From: Syntrophus gentianae
Lineage (GTDB): Bacteria; Desulfobacterota; Syntrophia; Syntrophales; Syntrophaceae
Assembly (NCBI RefSeq): GCF_900109885.1
Contig: NZ_FOBS01000007.1
Coordinates: 103,687 to 167,686 of the forward strand
Length of the DNA stretch: 64,000 bases
Reading direction: 5' to 3'
The notes below the pieces were generated by a model. That model saw only the letters and a program-made list of their open reading frames with translations. It was not told where the DNA came from and did not search any database. Below, in pieces: positions 8,934-16,223 of this stretch. The position numbers and the translations under genes were made by a program. Numbering within the stretch: the first letter of the stretch is position 1; the number at the start of each line of letters is the position of its first letter.

Positions 8934-8979
8934 GTTGCAATATGCGATCAATATATCTCACTATGCGACATACTGCAAC
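8934..8979 (-). promoter_or_regulatory. Candidate operator for the toxin-antitoxin operon
   Basis: GTTGCAATATGCG at 8934-8946 faces GCGACATACTGCAAC at 8965-8979, a near-perfect inverted repeat with a one-base gap. TATGCGA also recurs as a direct repeat at 8941 and 8962. The element sits just upstream of the antitoxin start, where ribbon-helix-helix antitoxins usually bind. Binding is an inference. Confidence 0.5.
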
Positions 8980-9250
8980 CGTACTCCTTGATTTACGTCT
9001 TCTTTGGAGGATAATGCCGGTCACCTGAGTGGCGGACAGGCTAAAATAAATCCGTCCCCTTTTTGTCCCAGAAAAATATATCCTGCCTGCGATTTCCACG
9101 CTGTGTTATATGATGGGGATAATGCTCTGCAACGACTCTCGCAATACGTGACATACTTTGTTTCTATATCTTTCAACGCCTTCCGTTAATCAATAACTGG
9201 TATGGTGTCACCTGTATTTCCACCTGTATTTCCCCTCCTCTTTTTTCCCT
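8980..9250. other. Gene-free region with repeat-like debris
   Basis: No convincing gene is seen between the antitoxin and the 304-residue protein. On the minus strand there is AAAAAGGGGACGGATTTA (around 9045-9063), and at about 9200-9230 a short tandem repeat of CACCTGTATTTC. Both strings look like fragments I associate with small mobile elements scattered in deltaproteobacterial genomes, but that link is from memory and untested. Confidence 0.35.
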
Positions 9251-10165
9251 CTATTCGTCCCACGGAGAGAATACGTCAGCAGCTACAGCTAGAATAACTT
9301 CATGTGGCTTCTCAGATAGGATAAGCCTATTAGGAACGAAATAGCACTGGAGTTCAAAATCAATCCCGTTCGATTCGGGTGACCTCCCCATAAACATGAT
9401 TCCATGGATGGTTTTCCTCAACCGTTCAAATCTATTCATGACGTCCTGAAACCTAGGTCGGCCATCGGGAGCTGAAATCTGAAAAAGGCCGAAGACATCA
9501 CGCCGGCAATGAGGAGGCACGGATTCGTCACCGTAGCAGGCAAGGATGCAGTCATACTTGTCAATCATGCCGAGAATCGATTGAGAGACGTCGACCACGA
9601 GAACGTTGTAGTTGGGGGGCTCTGCCCTGAAAAATTTGACGGGCTCGCCCCGTCGATCTTGAACCTTCGCCAGTAAAACTTGTTGGAGCCTTACGACCTC
9701 GTGTTGCTCATCTGATCCGTCCAGAATCGTCCCAAAATAGTCTGATGTTCGGAGCTGTTCTGAAAATAGCTGTGTAATTGCTTCTTGTTGCTGAAGGAGC
9801 CGCAATTCGTAATAGATATGCATCTCCTGAGTTGGGGTATACAGAAAATCGACAGTTGTCCTACCGGCCCGTTGCTGGGCCACTTCATAAAGCAAATGCC
9901 TTTGTTGCCTTTCAAAATGCCAGCAAAATACGGCCTCAAAAAGTGAGGCGTGAAGATTGGACTTATCATTGCAAGCAAACAGATCGCTGAGCAGCCGCCC
10001 GAAATCTCCATTGTTTGCTAGGAATTCCAGCTTGGAAATCATAGGCACAAGTCGGGCGTCCGAGGCTTCCACCTCATATCCTGAAGCTTTCATTGCGCTG
10101 GCTAGCCGCTCAGCTAAGGTTGACAATCTCCTTCCTACAACGTCTTCTTCTCGTCTTTTACGCAT
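9251..10165 (-). CDS. Hypothetical protein of the accessory island
   Basis: This is a 304-residue protein that I do not recognise. It has no signal peptide or membrane segment and looks cytoplasmic. Residues 1-30 are basic (MRKRREEDVVGRRLSTLAERL). The middle holds TTVDFLYTP followed about ten residues later by IYYELRLL, faintly like a PD-(D/E)xK nuclease core, but the Lys is replaced by Arg and the case is weak. The C-terminal part has YNVLVVDVSQSIL and GIMFMGRSPESNGIDFELQCYFV, which could be two beta-rich strands. The start at 10165 has no clear ribosome site, and a perfect palindrome AATTCTATAGAATT lies just before it. Its position between the toxin genes and the acyl-CoA operon suggests an acquired gene. 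Confidence 0.6.
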   Translation of the reverse strand: MRKRREEDVVGRRLSTLAERLASAMKASGYEVEASDARLVPMISKLEFLANNGDFGRLLSDLFACNDKSNLHASLFEAVFCWHFERQQRHLLYEVAQQRAGRTTVDFLYTPTQEMHIYYELRLLQQQEAITQLFSEQLRTSDYFGTILDGSDEQHEVVRLQQVLLAKVQDRRGEPVKFFRAEPPNYNVLVVDVSQSILGMIDKYDCILACYGDESVPPHCRRDVFGLFQISAPDGRPRFQDVMNRFERLRKTIHGIMFMGRSPESNGIDFELQCYFVPNRLILSEKPHEVILAVAADVFSPWDE

Positions 10166-10169
10166 AAGT

Positions 10170-10183
10170 AATTCTATAGAATT
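10170..10183. promoter_or_regulatory. 14-bp perfect palindrome upstream of the 304-residue gene
   Basis: AATTCTATAGAATT is a perfect palindrome ending five bases before the ATG at 10165. It could be an operator or a chance AT-rich site. No regulator is assigned. Confidence 0.3.
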
Positions 10184-10231
10184 GGATAACTCTACAAACG
10201 ACAGATATGAGGAAAGAAAAGGAACTTTCCC

Positions 10232-10278
10232 TGGATCAAGCAGCTATGGGCAGGATATGCCCATAGCTGCTTGATCCA
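10232..10278. repeat. 21-bp perfect inverted repeat with a 5-base loop
   Basis: Arms at 10232-10252 and 10258-10278 pair perfectly. It lies 51 bases downstream of the last gene of the acyl-CoA operon on the minus strand and may act as its terminator, although no T run follows on that strand. On the plus strand it is followed by TTTTATAAAT. An old mobile-element end is also possible. Confidence 0.7.
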
Positions 10279-10328
10279 TTTTATAAATCATGGGTGGGGA
10301 TAAATCAAATTCTGATTTGATGACGGGA

Positions 10329-10826
10329 CTATCTGGCGACCGGTTCAAAGGCGAAAAAGACCCGTTCGGACTGGATGGTTCCCTTTTTACCTTTTTCGAT
10401 GGGATGAGAAGGCACCTCAAAAACGACGAGACGCAGTTCATCCCCTTCCTTGAGCTGACCGGCCGGGCAATTCACTACTCGGATCAGCAGCCTTCTTACC
10501 GGGCTATCCTTCCCCAGGTCGATGGTGGCATGAATCAGGGGGGCGGAAAAGCCCAAGGGGACGCCCTTCAACGTTTCCGAAAAGACCACGACTTTGCCTT
10601 TTTCGGGCAGTTCAATGTATTCGAGATCTTCGCTGTAACATTCCGGGCAGATGACCCTGGGGGGATAAGAGACTGCATCGCAGGCTTTGCAACGGGTGGT
10701 CGTCAGCTTCCCCGCTTTCAGATTTTCATAGAAGGGGTGAACTCGATTAAACTCTTTGGCCTGCACCGGCCACATATCCATGGTGACGGGGTATAAATCT
10801 TCAAGAACAGGAATTGCGGATGACAT
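10329..10826 (-). CDS. DUF35 zinc-ribbon/OB-fold protein (thiolase partner)
   Basis: This 165-residue protein has a rubredoxin-like zinc ribbon (CKAC near residue 46, CPEC near residue 60) followed by an OB fold. Such proteins are commonly encoded next to SCP-x/acetyl-CoA acetyltransferase-like thiolases and bind them, possibly channelling acyl-CoA. The thiolase gene is immediately upstream, with only a 10-base gap, which fits a complex. No catalytic residues of its own are recognisable. The start ATG at 10826 has a GGAGG site. Confidence 0.88.
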   Translation of the reverse strand: MSSAIPVLEDLYPVTMDMWPVQAKEFNRVHPFYENLKAGKLTTTRCKACDAVSYPPRVICPECYSEDLEYIELPEKGKVVVFSETLKGVPLGFSAPLIHATIDLGKDSPVRRLLIRVVNCPAGQLKEGDELRLVVFEVPSHPIEKGKKGTIQSERVFFAFEPVAR

Positions 10827-10836
10827 AAACTCCTCC

Positions 10837-12024
10837 TTAGTTTGCAGGCTCTCTGCCGTAGATGATGACGGTTTGTTCCGAATTCAGGCCGCTGAGGTTA
10901 TGGGTCAGACCGAAGCAGGCATCCTGAACCTGATGGCGGGCGGTACCCTGAAGCTGCCTCATGATCTCCGTCCCCTGCCGAATGCCCGTGCCCCCGAAGG
11001 GATGGCCGACGGCAAGGAGGCCGCCATCCGTGTTGATCGGTATCCTGCTGCCTATCCGGTTCTGGCCCGAACAGACGAAAGCGCCCCCTTCTCCCTTTCT
11101 GCAGAAACCCAGTTCCTCGACTTCGATGATCTGAGAAATCGAGAAGCAGTCATGAACCTGAGCGACGTCAATCTGATCCGGGGTCAGTTTGGCCATTTTG
11201 AAGGCCTTTTCCGCCGCGCTTCGCAGAGCGGGCCAATCAGCCATGTGCTGGCCGCCGTGGTTTGCGGAAACACTGTGTTGAGAAGCCTGGGCGCAGCCTC
11301 GAAGATAGACCAGCGGTTTGTCGGTCAGCTCCTTCGCCTTGTCTTCACTGGCAACAATGCAGGCGGCAGCGCCGTCCGTGATGGGGCAGCAGTCGTAAAG
11401 GGTGAGGGGAGGCACGACAGAGGGGGCGTTCATCGCCTCTTCCAGAGTGAGCACTTTCTGCATCTGTGCCTTGGGGTTGTCATGACCGAAAAAATAATTG
11501 GCAACGGAGACCCGGGCCAGTTGTTCCTTGGTGGTGCCGTAATGCCTCATGTGCTCCTTGGCGATCATGGCGAAATAGGGGGGAGGAAGGCCAAGGCCGT
11601 GAGGGGCATCCCAGTCGTGATCGATGGAGGCCAGTTCGCTGTAAAAAACCTCCCATTTTTGCGGGGTGAAGAGCTTTTCCCCACCGGCCACCAGAACGAT
11701 CTCCGCATTGCCGGATTCCACGAGGGCTTTTGCCAGTAGAATCGCCGTGCTTCCCCCTGCGCAGAGGACGTCGACTCTTGCACAGACAGAAGTCGGCTGC
11801 AATCCGCAGCGCTCCGCAATAACGGGAGCCAGATTGACTTGAAAAGAACATCTTCCCGAATACGCCGAGGAGACAAGAAATCCGTCGATTGCCTTTGGTT
11901 TTAATCCTGGGATGAAATCGAGGCAGTCTTTTGCCGCCTCCTGGAACAAATCCACGAGAGAGGCTTCTCTCATGCCCCATCGGGACATTCCCCCTGCAAG
12001 AATACATGCATTTCTGTTGACCAT
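10837..12024 (-). CDS. Thiolase family protein (acetyl-CoA acetyltransferase-like)
   Basis: This is a 395-residue thiolase from the ATG at 12024, which has an AAAGGAG site; the frame stays open to 12078. It belongs to the SCP-x-type subfamily: the acyl-accepting Cys is in DVLCAGGST, the histidine region is NHGGQH and the C-terminal motif is GGLLAVGHPFGGTGIRQ. The enzyme cleaves or forms 3-ketoacyl-CoA. It is paired with a DUF35 protein and sits in a cluster with crotonase and 3-hydroxyacyl-CoA dehydrogenase, so it probably works in beta-oxidation or its reverse. The exact chain-length preference is not visible. Confidence 0.9.
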   Translation of the reverse strand: MVNRNACILAGGMSRWGMREASLVDLFQEAAKDCLDFIPGLKPKAIDGFLVSSAYSGRCSFQVNLAPVIAERCGLQPTSVCARVDVLCAGGSTAILLAKALVESGNAEIVLVAGGEKLFTPQKWEVFYSELASIDHDWDAPHGLGLPPPYFAMIAKEHMRHYGTTKEQLARVSVANYFFGHDNPKAQMQKVLTLEEAMNAPSVVPPLTLYDCCPITDGAAACIVASEDKAKELTDKPLVYLRGCAQASQHSVSANHGGQHMADWPALRSAAEKAFKMAKLTPDQIDVAQVHDCFSISQIIEVEELGFCRKGEGGAFVCSGQNRIGSRIPINTDGGLLAVGHPFGGTGIRQGTEIMRQLQGTARHQVQDACFGLTHNLSGLNSEQTVIIYGREPAN

Positions 12025-12084
12025 ACCGTAATACTCCTTTCCACATGAATAGTCGCTTGAACCTGAAATGAGATACAATAGAAA

Positions 12085-12120
12085 TAAAAAAAGCCGCGGG
12101 TTTGAAAGTGCCCGCGGCTT
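12085..12120 (-). terminator. Rho-independent terminator downstream of the FAD oxidase gene
   Basis: Perfect 10-bp arms at 12091-12100 and 12111-12120 flank a 10-base loop. On the minus strand the stem is followed by a T run (12085-12090), so it would stop transcripts of the FAD-linked oxidase before the thiolase gene. Confidence 0.8.
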
Positions 12121-12380
12121 CTAAGTTGGTATCAAGGTACCGATCAGCTCAAGGGCGTATGTCTCCCCTTAAAGCTAAAGCTAAAAAAGCTGAAAAAGAC
12201 GAAAGCTGATGCGGAAAACAAATTTTGCATAATATCCTCGTTAAAAAATTTACGCCCCTATATCCGTTTTCAGCAGCCCTGTCAAGAAGAAGCTCGAAAA
12301 TATCCTCTGTTATGGCCGCCACTCAACATGCCTCTGCCACGGCATCGCCTCAGTCCATCATGGCGGCTTCCCCCTCTCAG
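12121..12380. other. Gene-free spacer with a short KAKAKK-like frame
   Basis: No gene is supported. The plus strand holds a 16-codon frame from 12157 (MSPLKAKAKKAEKDES) with no convincing ribosome site, which may be a leader or the remnant of a lysine-rich tail. Inverted GGCCGCC/GGCGGC copies at about 12310-12366 could fold, but without a T run. Confidence 0.4.
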
Positions 12381-13790
12381 CTAATCTTCGCCGAATATTT
12401 TGCCGGGATTCATGATGCCGTTGGGATCGAAGGCTTTCTTGATTCTTTTCATGAGGTTCACTTTGCTCTCATCGGCAGCCAGCGTCAGATAATCCCTTTT
12501 CGCAAAGCCAAGACCGTGTTCACCCGAAATCGTTCCACCCAAGGCGACCCCTTCCCGGCAGATCGCCTTCATGAGGTCTTTGGTCTTGCCGTAAAGCGTG
12601 CCGTCGGGATCCTTACCCATGAGGCAGATATGCACATTGCCGTCTCCGGCATGACCGAGGGTAATAATCGGTATGCCGGAATCCACGCCTTTTTGCTTGA
12701 TGGATTCCACGAACTCGGCAATGGCGCTGCGAGGGACGACAACATCGGCGATATCCAGGGTGCCGTAAGACTGCAAGGCATAGTAGATCTTTTCCCGGAA
12801 TTCCATCAGGTTTCTCTTGGCCCTTTCGGTTCCCGGAAGAAAAATATCAATGGCACCGTTACTCATGCAGATAGGGCTGATGGCATCCATCTGTTGCTGG
12901 ATTTCATCCTCATTGGCCCCCTCAACGATAATGAGGAGAAAGGCCTCATGTTCACGAAAGGGAATTGTGGTGCCGCTGTATTGCTCCGTGATTCTGACGA
13001 TGTCCTGCTCCATGAACTCGATTCCTGCCGGCAGAAGCCCCTGTCTCAATATTTCAGGGACACAACTTATGGCATCATGGAGACTGTGGAAGGGGATGAA
13101 GAGGATCTCCGTCTTTCCCGGAGGCGGCACCAGTTTCAACAGGACCCGGGTAATGACGGCCATGGTTCCTTCCGTACCGATAAGGAGCTGCGTCAGGTCG
13201 TAGGCGGTAGAACATTTGACATACTTTCCCCCGGTCGAAATGATTTCCCCGCTGGGTAGAACGGCTTCCAGTCCCAGGACAAAATTCCTCGTGACCCCGT
13301 CTTTTACGGCCCTCATGCCGCCAGCATTTGTAGCAACATTGCCGCCGATCGCCGAGCCGCTTTCACCCGGATAGATGGGATAGTGGAGTCCCTGTTCAGC
13401 CACTGCCTTGAGCAGATCGGCAAGGGTCACCCCCGCTTCGACATAGGCGGTAAAGTTGTTTCTGTCTATTTCCAGTATTTTGTTCATACGCTCCAGAGAG
13501 AGCACGATTCCACCATAAATGGGCGCGGCGCCTCCGGAAAGACCCGTGCCGCTGCCGCGCGGGGTGACGGGAATCATGTTCCGCTCGGCTATCTTCAGGA
13601 TGGCGGACACCTCATCGCTTGTGGCAGGCCGGACGGCAACTTCCGGAGGAAATGATTTCCCGCCGAGCATTTCATCCCGTGCGTAATTTTCCAGGCCATC
13701 TCCGGTGAGGACATGATTTTCACCGACTACAGCGGCCAACTGGGCCAGAATTTCAGCGGATACCTTACCGAATGGACTTTTGCTTTCCAT
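12381..13790 (-). CDS. FAD-linked oxidase (GlcD-like lactate/glycolate/2-hydroxyacid dehydrogenase)
   Basis: This is a 469-residue protein from the ATG at 13790, which has a perfect AAGGAGGAG site; the upstream open frame is not needed. It has the FAD-binding PCMH domain (VTPRGSGTGLSGGAAPIYGG, then GESGSAIGGNVATNAGG near residues 75-140) and the C-terminal FAD-oxidase domain ending SGEHGLGFAKRDYL. Members oxidise 2-hydroxyacids such as lactate or glycolate and pass electrons to a flavoprotein or quinone. No second subunit (GlcE or GlcF) lies nearby. Its place among acyl-CoA genes suggests a role feeding electrons from fermentation intermediates. Confidence 0.9.
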   Translation of the reverse strand: MESKSPFGKVSAEILAQLAAVVGENHVLTGDGLENYARDEMLGGKSFPPEVAVRPATSDEVSAILKIAERNMIPVTPRGSGTGLSGGAAPIYGGIVLSLERMNKILEIDRNNFTAYVEAGVTLADLLKAVAEQGLHYPIYPGESGSAIGGNVATNAGGMRAVKDGVTRNFVLGLEAVLPSGEIISTGGKYVKCSTAYDLTQLLIGTEGTMAVITRVLLKLVPPPGKTEILFIPFHSLHDAISCVPEILRQGLLPAGIEFMEQDIVRITEQYSGTTIPFREHEAFLLIIVEGANEDEIQQQMDAISPICMSNGAIDIFLPGTERAKRNLMEFREKIYYALQSYGTLDIADVVVPRSAIAEFVESIKQKGVDSGIPIITLGHAGDGNVHICLMGKDPDGTLYGKTKDLMKAICREGVALGGTISGEHGLGFAKRDYLTLAADESKVNLMKRIKKAFDPNGIMNPGKIFGED

Positions 13791-13918
13791 CAATTCTCCT
13801 CCTTTATGGAGTTGCTGTTGATATTCGCACCCCATCATCTGGGGTAACCGGGATCGTATGTTGAATAAAGAGGCCTTGAGCTTATTGGGACGAAAAGAGG
13901 TCTGGTGCAGAATAAATG

Positions 13919-13968
13919 TTCCGGAAGGATGGGCGCTATCATCCATGCATACGCCCATCCTTCCGGAA
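13919..13968. terminator. 17-bp inverted repeat after the crotonase gene
   Basis: Perfect arms at 13919-13935 and 13952-13968 flank a 16-base loop, 23 bases downstream of the crotonase stop on the minus strand. The flanking T content is modest on that strand, so it is a likely but not certain terminator. Confidence 0.6.
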
Positions 13969-13990
13969 AAAGAAGGAACAGGATCGGAGT

Positions 13991-14770
13991 TTACTTGTCT
14001 TTAAAATTCGCTTTCCGTTTTTCCAGCAGGGCCGTCATACCTTCGAACTTGTCTTCCGAAGCGCCCGCTAACGTAAAGCTGAGAATTTCAAAATCAAGCC
14101 CAGTTCCGAGATCGACGTTCTGACCGGCGTTTATGGAAGCCTTCGCCATCTTCAGGCCGACTTTCGGCTTTGCCGCCAGTTTTTCCGCCAGCTCCAATGC
14201 CGCATTGTCAACTTCCGCCAAAGGAACCACTTTGTTGACCAGGCCATAACGTTCCGCTGTTGCCGCATCGATCATATCCCCCGTCAGGATCATCTCCTTG
14301 GCACGGGCCGCACCGACCAGTCTAGTCAATCGCTGCGTTCCGCCGGCACCGGGTAGGATTCCCAGATTGATTTCCGGCTGGCCGAATTTGGCATTGTCGG
14401 CTGCGATTCGCAGATCGCAGGCCATGGCCAGTTCACAACCGCCTCCCAGAGTCAGTCCCTTGATGGCGGCAATCACGGGAAGAGGATAGTGATTGAGACT
14501 TTCACAGGCATTGCGGAAAGTCTGGAGGAAATCGTAAAGCTCAACGGGGGTCAGGTTGACCATTTCCTTGACATCCGCGCCCGCAGCAAAAGCCTTTTCC
14601 CCAACGCTGTTCAAGATGATGACCTTGACATTGCTGTCGGCTTCAATCTCACCTACGGCCTGTGTGATTTCCCGGAGGATGACACTGTTCAGGGGGTTCA
14701 TGGGCGGCCGATTGAGCGATATTGTAGCAATCCTGCCTTCGGTCTTTACGATGATCGTTTCGTATGCCAT
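13991..14770 (-). CDS. Enoyl-CoA hydratase/isomerase (crotonase family)
   Basis: This 259-residue protein is full length for a crotonase. The oxyanion-hole and catalytic residues are visible: GGGCELAMACD with Glu113, and QPEINLGILPGAGGTQRL with Glu133, the pair that adds water to trans-2-enoyl-CoA. It acts in the cytoplasm on short enoyl-CoA such as crotonyl-CoA. It is directly downstream of the 3-hydroxybutyryl-CoA dehydrogenase gene, 19 bases apart on the same strand, so the two form one operon covering successive beta-oxidation steps. Confidence 0.95.
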   Translation of the reverse strand: MAYETIIVKTEGRIATISLNRPPMNPLNSVILREITQAVGEIEADSNVKVIILNSVGEKAFAAGADVKEMVNLTPVELYDFLQTFRNACESLNHYPLPVIAAIKGLTLGGGCELAMACDLRIAADNAKFGQPEINLGILPGAGGTQRLTRLVGAARAKEMILTGDMIDAATAERYGLVNKVVPLAEVDNAALELAEKLAAKPKVGLKMAKASINAGQNVDLGTGLDFEILSFTLAGASEDKFEGMTALLEKRKANFKDK

Positions 14771-14789
14771 TATGTATTGGTCCCCCTTG

Positions 14790-15644
14790 CTATTCGTATT
14801 TGTACCAGCCGGCGCCGGTCTTGCGGCCCAGCTGTCCTGCCTTCATCTTCAGTTTGAGGGCGAGGGGCGAATTCCAGCGGACTTCACCGGTTTCGGCAAA
14901 TAAGTAATCCAGGATGTGTTTGTTGATGTCCGCACCCACCAGATCCATCAGTTCGAAGGGACCCATGGGGTAATTGAGACCGAGTTTGACCGCCTTGTCG
15001 ATGTCTTCCATCGTGGCCACGCCTTCTTCATAAAGTTTCAAGGCTTCCACGGCCGAGGCCATCATGATTCGATTGACGACGAAGCCGGGGGCATCCTTCT
15101 TGATGTCGACGGAAATCTTGTTGAGCTGTTTGGTGAAGTCTTCCGTGGCCTTGACGGTCTCGTCAGAGGTAAAATAGCCCCGGATAATTTCAACAAGTTT
15201 CATGACTTGAGGAGGATTGAAGAAATGCATGCCGACGACCCTGTCCGGCCGCGTGGTGGCTGCGGCGATCTCGGTCAGAGACATGGATGAGGTATTGGAG
15301 GCCAATATGGCGTCTGCTCGGACAACTGAATCGAGTTTTGCAAAGGCATCCTGTTTGATCTTCAGGTTTTCGATGATGGCTTCGATAACGAAATCGCAGT
15401 CGGAAAAGTCTTCCATCTGGACGGTTTTCTTGATTCTTCCAAGGGCCGCCTTCGCCTCGTCTTCGGTCATTTTTCCTTTTTTGATGGAACCGGCCATCAG
15501 TTTTTCCATCCGGGCAACACCGCCATCAACAAACTTCATATCAATATCGCCAAGAACGATTTCAACACCAAGTTGAGCCGCATGTTGGGCAATACCGCCG
15601 CCCATCGCACCGGCGCCAAGAACTCCAAGTTTTTTTACCGCCAT
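14790..15644 (-). CDS. 3-hydroxybutyryl-CoA dehydrogenase
   Basis: This is a 284-residue NAD(P)-dependent enzyme interconverting 3-hydroxyacyl-CoA and 3-ketoacyl-CoA. The Rossmann fingerprint GVLGAGAMGGGIAQ lies at the N-terminus, with MHFFNPPQVMKLVEI carrying the catalytic His and the C-terminal domain showing NYPMGPFELMDLVG. Two ATGs are possible, 15650 and 15644. The latter is nine bases from the GAGGAGG site and starts MAVKKLGV like relatives, so I prefer it. It forms an operon with the crotonase. Confidence 0.95.
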   Translation of the reverse strand: MAVKKLGVLGAGAMGGGIAQHAAQLGVEIVLGDIDMKFVDGGVARMEKLMAGSIKKGKMTEDEAKAALGRIKKTVQMEDFSDCDFVIEAIIENLKIKQDAFAKLDSVVRADAILASNTSSMSLTEIAAATTRPDRVVGMHFFNPPQVMKLVEIIRGYFTSDETVKATEDFTKQLNKISVDIKKDAPGFVVNRIMMASAVEALKLYEEGVATMEDIDKAVKLGLNYPMGPFELMDLVGADINKHILDYLFAETGEVRWNSPLALKLKMKAGQLGRKTGAGWYKYE

Positions 15645-16223
15645 TTGCATAATCCTCCTCTAAGCTGATATTTTACGGGGTTATACATTCAGAGAAATAG
15701 AGCTGTCAAGGCTTTTATCCGAAAGTAGGTGCTGTTGCTGATATAATGGGAATATCTGCATTGTGTCACTTCAACAAATATCAGCAATCAACAAAATGTT
15801 TTCAATAGAAAAATCAGCATCTCATACACGGACAAAGGCCGTATCATCTCAGAAAAGATGCAAAAGGGGATAATAATGTGTTATTATAAAAAAATAAGAA
15901 AAGGAAAGAGAGATAAATGCTCCGATGCGCACGAAACGGCGCAGGAAGTGTATCTATATTATTTATGCTCAGGGTGGGGAACAAGGTCATGTCCAGGGAA
16001 CGGGTAAATCGGCGGCAGAAGGATATTGCCCGGTTGCTGCGAGGGAAAAAACAGTCCGTCAAAGACAAATTTCGCAAAGAACGGGGTAAAAAGTCCGGTT
16101 CACGAAGCCGTCATTTTGTTGATGGCGTATCTATAAACGGATGACCGCAATGATACACTTTGTTTAAGTCGTTCAAGATCATTTGACTGGGAAACCAGGA
16201 ACTCAGGCAGAGGAATACGATAT
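15645..16223. other. Intergenic region with no confident gene
   Basis: This region lies between divergent genes. A basic frame at 15989-16144 (starting MSRERVNRRQKDIARLLRG, 51 residues) has only a weak AAGG ribosome site and no recognised family, so it is not called as a gene. Short inverted copies of TTGCTGATAT at about 15732 and 15775 were noted. No clear promoter was found. Confidence 0.35.

Noticed and set aside
12225..13259. 344-codon plus-strand frame opposite the FAD-linked oxidase
   Set aside because: It is antisense to a complete and well-conserved oxidase; its composition is that of a reverse-complement shadow.
15989..16144. Basic 51-codon frame (MSRERVNRRQKDIARL...)
   Set aside because: The ribosome site is weak, it matches no family, and the surrounding spacer is AT-rich, so it is more likely a chance frame.
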